Shown here piece by piece: positions 24,662 to 32,094 of a DNA stretch of 37,420 bases. How positions within the stretch are numbered: position 1 is the first letter of the stretch; every line of letters begins with the position of its first letter. Origin of the DNA: Pseudomonadota bacterium (GTDB taxonomy: Bacteria; Pseudomonadota; Alphaproteobacteria; Paracaedibacterales; JAKBAR01). A program made the position numbers and the translations under genes. The notes beneath the pieces are model-generated. The model made no database searches, was not told where the DNA came from, and saw nothing but the letters and a program-made list of their open reading frames with translations. The stretch spans positions 1 to 37,420 of the forward strand of contig JAKBAR010000009.1 of NCBI GenBank assembly GCA_021808925.1. The letters run 5' to 3'.

Positions 24662-26920
24662 ATGATAAAAAAACCTTACCGTCTTCTTACCTCTCTTCAT
24701 TTCAAAGTACGGCATTTTTTGTCGAAAATGACGCGACGATTGTCGGGGAAAGTTGCCTTGGGTCTCGCAGTGGGAGCCCTTCTTTCCTGCGTTGCAACGT
24801 ATATGGCTTTGTCAACGTCTGGGAGTTTTGAGGACAAAACACAGCATGTTTTGCCCCTTATTTATCTTGATCTTTTTCTTCTTTTTTCTCTGCTGATTGT
24901 CATTATTCGGCGTCTTAGTGCGTTGTGGCGCGAGCATAAACAAGGACTTGCGGGATCAAAGCTGCATATTAAACTTGTTCTTTTATTTAGTGCTATTGCC
25001 GTAACGCCTGCTATTTTAGTGGCTGTTTTTTCAGCACTCTTTTTTAATTTTGGTGTGAAAGCCTGGTTTAGTGAGCCCGTAAAGGACGCTATTGAAGAAG
25101 CGCGCAGTGTCGCCCAGGCCTATTTAGAGGAAAATCAAAGTACCATTCGTCATGATGCCGCCATGATTGTGGCGGAAATGCGTCCCCATGTACCAGTATT
25201 AATTCATGACCGAGAGGCTTTTTCTGAAGCGCTGACAGACCAAGTTGAGCACCGCGGACTTGGTGAGGCCATCGTTTTTGACGTGCATCAACACGTTATC
25301 GCGCGATCCTATTTAACCTTTGCCCTGGAGTTTGAAAAAATTCCTGAGGAGGATATGAAAAGAGCGCAGCAGGGTGAACTTGTGATTCGCGTGAGCGAGG
25401 GGGGAGATAAGGTGCGTGCTCTTGTGCGGCTGGATCCTATTACAAATACCTATCTGTATCTTGGAAAATTTGTGGATGCGAAGGTTTTACATCACCTCAA
25501 TCAAACAAAAGGTGCTGTGGCAGAATATCATCGTTTGGAGGATCAGCGTTCTGGTCTTCATATTACTTTTATTGCGTTTTTTATTCTTATTGCGATTATT
25601 TTGCTGCTCGCTGCAATTTGGGTGGGGCTTTCTTTAGCTTATTTTCTTATGCAACCGGTGCGTCAGCTCATTACAGCTGCTGAGTCGGTGCGTCAGGGGG
25701 ATCTGAGTGTTTCTGTGCGTGACATTCCAGAAGAGCATGAGCTTGGTCATCTTGCGGATGCGTTTAATCGCATGATCGCGCAAGTTTATTTTCAGCGCAG
25801 AGAACTTCTCTCTAAAAACATAGAGCTTGAGCATCGTCAGCAGTTTATTGAGTCCGTTCTTCAAGGGGTTTCAGCGGGGATTATTGGCGTTGATAAAAAT
25901 TATAAAATTGAACTGATTAATCAAAAAGCGATTGAGCTTTTAGGGGTGAAATCATGGAGTGATTCCAATCGTGATAAAAATTTAGCAGCGATGAGTCCTG
26001 AGCTTTTTAATATGATTGAAAAAACTACAGGCTTTTCACCTTATTTCGAGCAAATTACGATTGAGCGTAGGGGGCATTCCCGTATCTTACAAGTGTGTAT
26101 TGTGCCCGAAGCAAATTTAAAAAATCCAGATGCGTTGAGACCAGAGGGATATGTTGTGACCTTTGACGATATTACATCCCTTGTTGGTGCTGAGCGCAAA
26201 GCAGCTTGGTCTGATGTGGCGCGGCGTATTGCTCATGAAATTAAAAACCCTCTTACGCCTATTCAACTATCCGCAGAGCGTCTTAAGCGTCGTTATCTGA
26301 AAGAAATTACAAGTGATCCTGAGACCTTTCAGGGGTGCATTGACACAATTATTCGTCAGGTCAGCCATATTGGTAAGCTTGTTAATGAGTTCTCATCTTT
26401 TGCACGCATGCCGGAGCCTGAATTAAAGCTTGAGGATTTAAGTGCTATTTGCAAGCAAACAATTGTTCTTCACGAGGGGGCGCACAAGGATATTATCTTT
26501 AATACACTCCTCCCAAAACATCCTGTCATGTTTTTGTGTGATGCTCAGCAAATCTCTCAAGTCCTTACAAACCTTGTGCAAAATGCGATTGATGCGATGG
26601 AGGGAGAGGGGGGTCGTCACCAAGATAATAAAATTGTTTTAATCAAATTAGTGGAAAATACTTCTGATATAAAAATAACCGTTGGCGATAATGGCCCAGG
26701 TTTTCCTTTACAAAACCGTGAGCGTCTTTTAAAACCATACGTAACAAACCGTGCAAAAGGTACTGGCCTTGGCCTTGCGATTGTTGCTAAGATCATAGAA
26801 GATCACGGTGGAGCGTTAGAGCTAACGACAAGCTCTATGGGGGGAGCGGCTGTGGTCATAACGTTTGTAAGACAGGGCTCTGGTGTTAAAACTGAGACAA
26901 CAACGATAGAGAAAATCTGA
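24662..26920 (+). CDS. ntrY: Two-component sensor histidine kinase NtrY
   Basis: Membrane histidine kinase that pairs with NtrX; in Alphaproteobacteria NtrYX affects nitrogen metabolism, redox and envelope functions. Order of parts in 752 aa: three N-terminal membrane segments (about 30-52, 62-84, 104-128), a periplasmic-type sensor region, a fourth membrane segment near 300-325, HAMP, PAS (about 390-490), HisKA with DVARRIAHEIKNPLTPIQL (phosphorylated His525), and the ATPase domain with NLVQNAIDAMEGEGG, DNGPGFPL and GTGLGLAIVAKIIEDHGG. It begins immediately after the CDF gene; ntrX starts on its last base (TGATG). Confidence 0.93.
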   Translation: MIKKPYRLLTSLHFKVRHFLSKMTRRLSGKVALGLAVGALLSCVATYMALSTSGSFEDKTQHVLPLIYLDLFLLFSLLIVIIRRLSALWREHKQGLAGSKLHIKLVLLFSAIAVTPAILVAVFSALFFNFGVKAWFSEPVKDAIEEARSVAQAYLEENQSTIRHDAAMIVAEMRPHVPVLIHDREAFSEALTDQVEHRGLGEAIVFDVHQHVIARSYLTFALEFEKIPEEDMKRAQQGELVIRVSEGGDKVRALVRLDPITNTYLYLGKFVDAKVLHHLNQTKGAVAEYHRLEDQRSGLHITFIAFFILIAIILLLAAIWVGLSLAYFLMQPVRQLITAAESVRQGDLSVSVRDIPEEHELGHLADAFNRMIAQVYFQRRELLSKNIELEHRQQFIESVLQGVSAGIIGVDKNYKIELINQKAIELLGVKSWSDSNRDKNLAAMSPELFNMIEKTTGFSPYFEQITIERRGHSRILQVCIVPEANLKNPDALRPEGYVVTFDDITSLVGAERKAAWSDVARRIAHEIKNPLTPIQLSAERLKRRYLKEITSDPETFQGCIDTIIRQVSHIGKLVNEFSSFARMPEPELKLEDLSAICKQTIVLHEGAHKDIIFNTLLPKHPVMFLCDAQQISQVLTNLVQNAIDAMEGEGGRHQDNKIVLIKLVENTSDIKITVGDNGPGFPLQNRERLLKPYVTNRAKGTGLGLAIVAKIIEDHGGALELTTSSMGGAAVVITFVRQGSGVKTETTTIEKI

Positions 26921-28335
26921 TGGCGCACGATATACTAATCGTCGATGATGAGCGTGATATTCGCGATCTTATCTCTGGCATATTAAGTGATGAAGGCTAC
27001 CAAACGCGTATGGCTGAGGATGGATTATCAGCCATAGAAGCAATTAAAAAACGTCAGCCAAGCCTTGTTATTCTTGATGTTTGGCTTGGGGATAGTGACC
27101 GTGATGGTCTCAAGATCCTTGATCAAATCAAGCGCGATCATCCTTATGTTCCTGTCATTATGATCAGTGGTCATGGGACGATTGAAACAGCTGTGAGTGC
27201 CATTAAAAAAGGGGCGTACGATTTTATTGAAAAGCCCTTTCAAGTCGATCGTCTGCTTGTTTTGGTCGAGCGTGCGATTGAGTCCTCGATGCTTCGTATG
27301 GAAAATGACTCTCTCAAGAAAAAAGCAGGCCCATCTCTCGCACTTTTGGGGCAAACAGCTGTTATTGCGAGTCTTAAAAATGCGCTTGAAAAGGCAGCTC
27401 CGACGAATAGTCGCCTTTTTCTAAAGGGGCCGCCTGGGTCTGAAAAAGAATCGATTGCAAAATACATTCATGACCATTCACGGCGTGCAAAAGCTCCTTT
27501 TATGACCTTTAATTGCACATCTATTCACCCTCAGTTTATTGAGGCGGAGCTTTTTGGGACAGAGATTTCTGGGCTTTCAGCGGATCAACCCCGTAAAATT
27601 GGTGTTGTTGAGCAATGCCATGGGGGCACTCTTTTTATTGATAATATTGATGAGATGCCGCTGCCTATTCAGGCAAAACTCTTAAGGCTTTTACAGGAAA
27701 ATGCTTTTCAGCGCGTGGGCAGTAATGATAAAACGCCTGTGGATATTCGTTTTATTGGTGGATCGAATAAAATTGATCAAGCCCTTTTAGAAGGAAATTT
27801 TCGCGAAGACCTTTATTATCGACTTGCCGTTCTTGCTTTTGATGTGCCAGCACTCAAAGAGCGTATTCTCGATATTCCCTACCTTGTCAAACACTTAATG
27901 GAGGATCAGTCAGCGCTTCATGGTGTTTCTGTTCGAAAATTTTCCGAAGAGGCATTAGCCATTTTACAAAGCTATGACTGGCCAGGTAATATTAAGCAGC
28001 TAAAAAATATGATTGATTGGGTGCTTATTAATGCCCATCCATCCTGTAAAGAACCCGTTTCTATTCAAGAACTTCCCACAGACATTATCAATAATAATAA
28101 TATGGCAGCTGTCTGGAACAAAGGGGCGGAAATTGTTGTTTTGCCGTTGCGTGAAGCGCGTGAAGCATTTGAACGTGATTATCTTGAGGCTCAGGTAAAT
28201 CGTTTTGGTGGGAATATTTCTCAAACAGCTCGCTTTATTGGAATGGAACGCTCAGCATTGCACCGAAAACTGAGGGCCCTTGGCGTGTACGAAGGTAAAG
28301 ATGATTTAAAGGATGACGAATCTAAAACGGCCTGA
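26920..28335 (+). CDS. ntrX: Response regulator NtrX with degenerate sigma54-activator domain
   Basis: Receiver domain (residues 1-120) with Asp53 in VILDVWLG and the Lys in FIEKPFQ; central AAA+ domain; C-terminal Fis-type helix-turn-helix (GGNISQTARFIGMERSALHRKL). The centre departs from sigma54 activators in three places. The GAFTGA loop is absent (ELFGTEISGLSADQPRKIG). Walker A reads GPPGSEKE (residues 170-177) instead of GxxGxGKE. Walker B reads FIDNIDEMP (Asp241-Asn242) without the catalytic Glu. Loss of GAFTGA is known for alphaproteobacterial NtrX. The changed ATP site suggests a DNA-binding regulator that neither hydrolyses ATP nor contacts sigma54. Confidence 0.9.
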   Translation: MAHDILIVDDERDIRDLISGILSDEGYQTRMAEDGLSAIEAIKKRQPSLVILDVWLGDSDRDGLKILDQIKRDHPYVPVIMISGHGTIETAVSAIKKGAYDFIEKPFQVDRLLVLVERAIESSMLRMENDSLKKKAGPSLALLGQTAVIASLKNALEKAAPTNSRLFLKGPPGSEKESIAKYIHDHSRRAKAPFMTFNCTSIHPQFIEAELFGTEISGLSADQPRKIGVVEQCHGGTLFIDNIDEMPLPIQAKLLRLLQENAFQRVGSNDKTPVDIRFIGGSNKIDQALLEGNFREDLYYRLAVLAFDVPALKERILDIPYLVKHLMEDQSALHGVSVRKFSEEALAILQSYDWPGNIKQLKNMIDWVLINAHPSCKEPVSIQELPTDIINNNNMAAVWNKGAEIVVLPLREAREAFERDYLEAQVNRFGGNISQTARFIGMERSALHRKLRALGVYEGKDDLKDDESKTA

Positions 28336-28353
28336 GCCATTGCATAATTTTTT

Positions 28354-28605
28354 TTAAATACCTGTGCAGACTTCTTTAAACTCTTCCTCAAGAGATGCAA
28401 TTGCTGCTTTAATACCGTCGATTTTATAATGAATATCATTTTTTTCATCGTCTGTGAGGTCAGGGTTTTCAAGCTTTTTTATTTCCTCGTCTAAATCATG
28501 TTTCGCAAGCATAAGATTATGATTGGCAAGATTGCATTTGGGGTTTCCTGCATAGGCTGTTTGCATAAAAAGCATTGAAATAGCCAAAAACAAATTTTTT
28601 TTCAT
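28354..28605 (-). CDS. Small secreted helical protein of unknown function
   Basis: An 83-aa product from the ATG at 28605, which has GAGAAG at a proper distance upstream; a longer frame starts at 28635 but adds only basic residues. The signal peptide is clear (MKKNLFLAISMLFMQTAYA, cleavage after AYA). The mature part of about 64 residues has two Cys, near its start and end (NPKCNL ... KEVCTGI), that could form a disulfide. Between them are two amphipathic helices rich in Asp, Glu and Lys. It is convergent with ntrX (18-base gap) and sits between ntrX and trkA, which are usually adjacent. Confidence 0.65.
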   Translation of the reverse strand: MKKNLFLAISMLFMQTAYAGNPKCNLANHNLMLAKHDLDEEIKKLENPDLTDDEKNDIHYKIDGIKAAIASLEEEFKEVCTGI

Positions 28606-28760
28606 CACATATCTTCTCAAAAATAAGTAGCGCATAAGGTTATTCTACGATGAAAAAGCTTAATAAAAAATGAATACATTTCTTTTTGCAAAGGGGTCTA
28701 TCGATTTTGAGTAAGACTCATGGTAGAATGACGAAAACTCTCTATTTTTTTAAAGAGCCC

Positions 28761-30137
28761 ATGAAAGTTATTGTTTTAGGTGCCGGTCAAGTGGGATATA
28801 GCATCGCAAAATATCTTTCTCTTGAGGAAAATAATGTTTCTGTGATTGATAATTCACCACATCTTTTGAGAAAAATAGGGGATTCACTGGATATTCAGCC
28901 TATTGTGGGAGAGGCGTCGCATCCTGATGTTTTGCAAAGGGCGGGTGCTGAAAATGCTGATTTAATGATCGCTGTGACAGGGTCTGATGAAGTGAATATT
29001 GTGGCATGCGAGGTGGCTCAGGCTTTGTTTCACGTGAAAACAAAGATTGCCCGTATTCGTGCACAAAACTATATCCGTCCTGACTGGTCGCATCTTTTTA
29101 GCAAAAAACATATTGCTATTGATCATATTATTTCTCCCGAAGTTGAAATTGCAAAGTCTATTAGTCGTAGTATTCGTGTGATGGGTGCTTTTAACGTGAT
29201 TTCGTTGATGGATGACCGTATTAAAAGTATTGGGATTAGATGCCCTAAACAGGCCCCTATTTTGAACACACCTTTGAGGTTTTTAGCATCTACTTTCCCC
29301 AAACTTACTCTTTCTATTTTATGCATTACACGAGGAGAAAAGGTTTTTATTCCCGATGGAGACGATCAGATTCTTGCCGGAGATGAGGTTTATATCCTTA
29401 TTGATACAGAGCAAATGCGCGAGGTCACAGCCGTATTTGGGTTCAGTGATTTCGAGGGACGCCGTATTCTTATTATGGGGGCTGGGAATATAGGACTTTC
29501 TTTGGCAAAAGAACTCGAGAGTCATGCCGGTATTCAATGTAAAATGATCGAGCGTAATCCAGAACGTGCAGAGATGGCGGCCAATCATTTAAAAAACACT
29601 GAAGTATTATGTGGGGATGCGCTGGATTTTAATGTTCTCAAAGAAGCGAATACCATTGCAACAGAAACGGTTGTGAGCATCACAGAGGATGATAAGGTCA
29701 ATACCCTTTCGTCTCTTCTTGCGAAGCGCTTAGGGGCGAAGCGTGCCATGTGTTTGCTGAATAATATGGCTTACGGGGGATTTGTTTCTTCTCTTGGGGT
29801 GGATGCAATTATTAACCCCAAGTCCATTACGGTTTCAACCATTTTACAGCATATTCGTCAGGGGCGGATTCGCGGCATTCACTCTATTCGCAACGATTTT
29901 GCAGAGCTCATTGATGCAGAAGCGAGGGAAACAAGCCTTGCCGTTGGGCTAAGTGTGGGGGATGTTAATATCAATGGTCAAATTATGGTAGCAGCGCTTT
30001 TGCGCGATGATCAGATTACTTTTTTGCCTTCCTCGAACACGTTTATTCGTATTGATGATCGGCTGATTGTCATTGCTGCAAAAGCGTCGATTAAAAAAAT
30101 AGAAAAACTTTTTGCGCTACGTTCGGGGTATTTGTAG
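28761..30137 (+). CDS. trkA: Trk potassium-uptake regulatory subunit TrkA
   Basis: Peripheral NAD(H)-binding subunit that gates the TrkH/TrkG K+ channel. It has two RCK halves, each a Rossmann domain plus TrkA_C domain: MKVIVLGAGQVGYSIA at residue 1 and RILIMGAGNIGLSLAKELE near residue 235. The ATG at 28761 is chosen because it gives 458 aa, the E. coli TrkA length, puts the first beta strand at the N-terminus and has AAAGAG upstream. No trkH or trkG is in the window. ntrY-ntrX-trkA is a conserved alphaproteobacterial order. A parS-like palindrome lies inside at 29026-29041. Confidence 0.93.
   Translation: MKVIVLGAGQVGYSIAKYLSLEENNVSVIDNSPHLLRKIGDSLDIQPIVGEASHPDVLQRAGAENADLMIAVTGSDEVNIVACEVAQALFHVKTKIARIRAQNYIRPDWSHLFSKKHIAIDHIISPEVEIAKSISRSIRVMGAFNVISLMDDRIKSIGIRCPKQAPILNTPLRFLASTFPKLTLSILCITRGEKVFIPDGDDQILAGDEVYILIDTEQMREVTAVFGFSDFEGRRILIMGAGNIGLSLAKELESHAGIQCKMIERNPERAEMAANHLKNTEVLCGDALDFNVLKEANTIATETVVSITEDDKVNTLSSLLAKRLGAKRAMCLLNNMAYGGFVSSLGVDAIINPKSITVSTILQHIRQGRIRGIHSIRNDFAELIDAEARETSLAVGLSVGDVNINGQIMVAALLRDDQITFLPSSNTFIRIDDRLIVIAAKASIKKIEKLFALRSGYL
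29026..29041. promoter_or_regulatory. Degenerate parS-like site inside trkA
   Basis: TGTTTCACGTGAAAAC keeps the 12-base core TTTCACGTGAAA and the left arm of parS but has one extra A before the right arm (then CAAAG), so the outer palindrome CTTTG/CAAAG is offset by one base. It differs from consensus at the last two positions. ParB might bind it weakly. It lies about 7.4 kb from the origin on the side opposite the two perfect sites. Confidence 0.5.
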
Positions 30138-30222
30138 ATTCCTTTGTGTCTTTTATTTACAGATTTTTAATAAAGCCGCCTTTAAAATAAAAGAATGATA
30201 GAAGAGCTTTTAGAGGGTGTTT

Positions 30223-30648
30223 ATGCTAAAAATTCGCCTGTTTTTTGTATTTTTATGCTCTTTTTCTGTGCCTCAAGACATTAAAGCTTCTGAAGAAAAT
30301 GAGATGTGCGAGGATTATCATCATTATAAAAAAAGAATGCTCAAAAATTTTGAGGAGCGCAACATTAAACAAATGAATGATCTCTATAAAAGCGAATTGA
30401 AAATAAGTCGATACGGGGCGTTGGAGAAAACAAATACGGAAAATTATGTGTTTTGTGAAGTTTTGAGGGACTATCTCAAAAAAAATATTGAAAATGATAA
30501 TGATATGGTGCTGAATCAGTTTTTAGTGCATGTGGGTGCAAAGGAACCGAATGAAACGTATCCCGATGTGCAATGGACAGGAACAAGCAATCCTAATGAG
30601 GGATGGTGCACGCATATTTTGAGTCTATCGTGCATGCCATTTTTCTAA
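30223..30648 (+). CDS. Small secreted protein of unknown function
   Basis: A 141-aa product from the ATG at 30223, with GAGGG five to six bases upstream; a GTG two codons earlier (30217) is also in frame. The signal peptide is MLKIRLFFVFLCSFS followed by a possible cleavage near IKA-SEE. The mature protein is charged and largely helical (YHHYKKRMLKNFEER), has four Cys, and ends in a hydrophobic SLSCMPFF. No family recognised. Its stop shares the tetranucleotide CTAA with the stop of the convergent EAL gene, the same arrangement as the gene at 19848. Confidence 0.65.
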   Translation: MLKIRLFFVFLCSFSVPQDIKASEENEMCEDYHHYKKRMLKNFEERNIKQMNDLYKSELKISRYGALEKTNTENYVFCEVLRDYLKKNIENDNDMVLNQFLVHVGAKEPNETYPDVQWTGTSNPNEGWCTHILSLSCMPFF

Positions 30649-31454
30649 AAAAGCCTCGAAACGGTGGCTGCTTTTTTGGGTGTTTTATCAAAATGATGTG
30701 AAAGACTTTGTGGGCGGCCAAATAAATATCCTTGTGCTAGTTGGATACCCATATCGTTAAGCGTTTCTGCTTCACCTTCTGTCTCAACACCTTCAGCTAA
30801 AAGAGTGGCACCGCTGGCCTCGAGCAAGTTGAGCAAACATCCAAGGGTGAGTTTTTTTGAAGAATCAACATCGATACCTTGAACATAAGATTTATCAATT
30901 TTTATGGTATCAAAATCCATATAAGTCAGATATTTCATCGTCGCATTTCCTGTTCCAAAATCATCCAACGCAACTTTTATACCTTGGCGACGCAGCCATG
31001 TCACAGTTTTAGAAAGCTCAATAAAGCTTTTGGGAGCTTTATGCTCTGTAATTTCAATATGCAGACGGCTTGGATCGTATTTAGCGTTAATAATATTCTT
31101 AAAAAGATCTTGTGCAAAGGACATATCAAGGGCTTTGGCGCAAATATTAATGGCGATGTGCTGATCCGTATGAATATAGGCTAGATGGCGAATAGCTTCC
31201 ATAACCAGCCATTGATTGAGGGAGTGTGTGAGATTATAAAAATTCACAATCTCAATACATTTTTCTGGATGAATCGCGCCAAAAAGGGGGTCAAACCATC
31301 TTAAAAGAGCTTCATAACCAAGCACACGGCCGCTTTTCATATCCACTTGAGGTTGAAAAGAAAGAGAGAGCGGGGGTGTTGTTTGCATTGATGTTTGAGG
31401 ATTTAAAGCCTCTACCAATGCATTATGATAATTTGTATTTACAATAAAAGCCAT
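30645..31454 (-). CDS. Stand-alone EAL-domain cyclic-di-GMP phosphodiesterase
   Basis: The 269-aa protein is essentially one EAL domain, which hydrolyses c-di-GMP to pGpG. The catalytic set appears complete: GYEALLRW (EAL Glu), INICAKAL (Asn), HIEITEH (Glu), ALDDFGTGNA (paired Asp), FDTIKIDKSYV (Lys), LLAEGVETEGE (Glu) and AQGYLFGRP (Gln). The first 25 residues are a short non-domain lead. There is no GGDEF, receiver or membrane part. No diguanylate cyclase is in the window. It is transcribed divergently from rnpB and overlaps the small secreted gene tail to tail. Confidence 0.9.
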   Translation of the reverse strand: MAFIVNTNYHNALVEALNPQTSMQTTPPLSLSFQPQVDMKSGRVLGYEALLRWFDPLFGAIHPEKCIEIVNFYNLTHSLNQWLVMEAIRHLAYIHTDQHIAINICAKALDMSFAQDLFKNIINAKYDPSRLHIEITEHKAPKSFIELSKTVTWLRRQGIKVALDDFGTGNATMKYLTYMDFDTIKIDKSYVQGIDVDSSKKLTLGCLLNLLEASGATLLAEGVETEGEAETLNDMGIQLAQGYLFGRPQSLSHHFDKTPKKAATVSRLF

Positions 31455-31617
31455 GATAACACGAATATTTGTTGAATCATTAGTTATATACTAGTGATTT
31501 TTTATTTTGCAATTAGTTTTTTGATTTGTTTGTTTAAACTTTTAAACAATTTGAATGTATCAGATTCTAAAATATTATGCAAGAGTAAAATTCTTTTGAG
31601 AATAAATAAAAAGCTTC

Positions 31618-31646
31618 TTGTTATTGATTTTTCAACCCACTATATT
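31618..31646 (+). promoter_or_regulatory. Sigma70-type promoter of rnpB
   Basis: TTGTTA and TATATT separated by exactly 17 bases; the predicted start, eight bases beyond the -10 box, is the first base of the RNase P RNA P1 helix. The remainder of 31455-31654 is AT-rich and shows no gene. Confidence 0.75.
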
Positions 31647-31654
31647 ACCCCTAT

Positions 31655-32033
31655 GCCAAATGATTGGATGACCGCTGGTAGTCATACGAGAGGAAAGTCC
31701 GGGCTCCTTATCAACACGGTGGCGGATAACGTCCGCCGGCATTTTTGGTGACGAAAATGTTAGGGAAAGTGCCACAGAAATAATACCGCCCCTACAAAGG
31801 GTAAGGGTGAAAAGGTGCGGTAAGAGCGCACCGCGCCTCTGGTAACAGAGGTGGCAGGGTAAACCCCACCGGGAGCAAGACAAAATAGGAAGGGATGTAG
31901 GGAGTTCCCTACACTTGTGTTGATGCAAGCTCTTCGGGTATGTCGCAGGAGGTGTTTGGTAACAAACATCCTAGATGAATGGTCATCGAGAAAATTTATT
32001 TTCTTACAGAACCCGGCTTATAGATCATTTGGC
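31655..32033 (+). ncRNA. rnpB: RNase P RNA (bacterial class A)
   Basis: Catalytic RNA that matures the 5' ends of tRNAs. The core motif gagaggaaagtccgggctcc is diagnostic. Further on come gggtaaaccccaccgggagc, an agacaaaataggaagg-type segment and a conserved closing acagaacccggcttatag. The 5' end gccaaatgat pairs with the 3' end atcatttggc to form helix P1, which sets the ends; six T follow directly, so P1 probably doubles as the terminator. About 379 nt, normal for this class. Short open frames across it on both strands are not genes. Confidence 0.95.
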
Positions 32034-32094
32034 TTTTTTCAATCTTCTATCTTATTTTTGCAAACTAATTATTCTATAATTTCTTTAAAATTTA

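Noticed and set aside
31494-31969. Several open frames across rnpB on both strands
   Set aside because: The segment folds as RNase P RNA with conserved core motifs; the frames are accidental.
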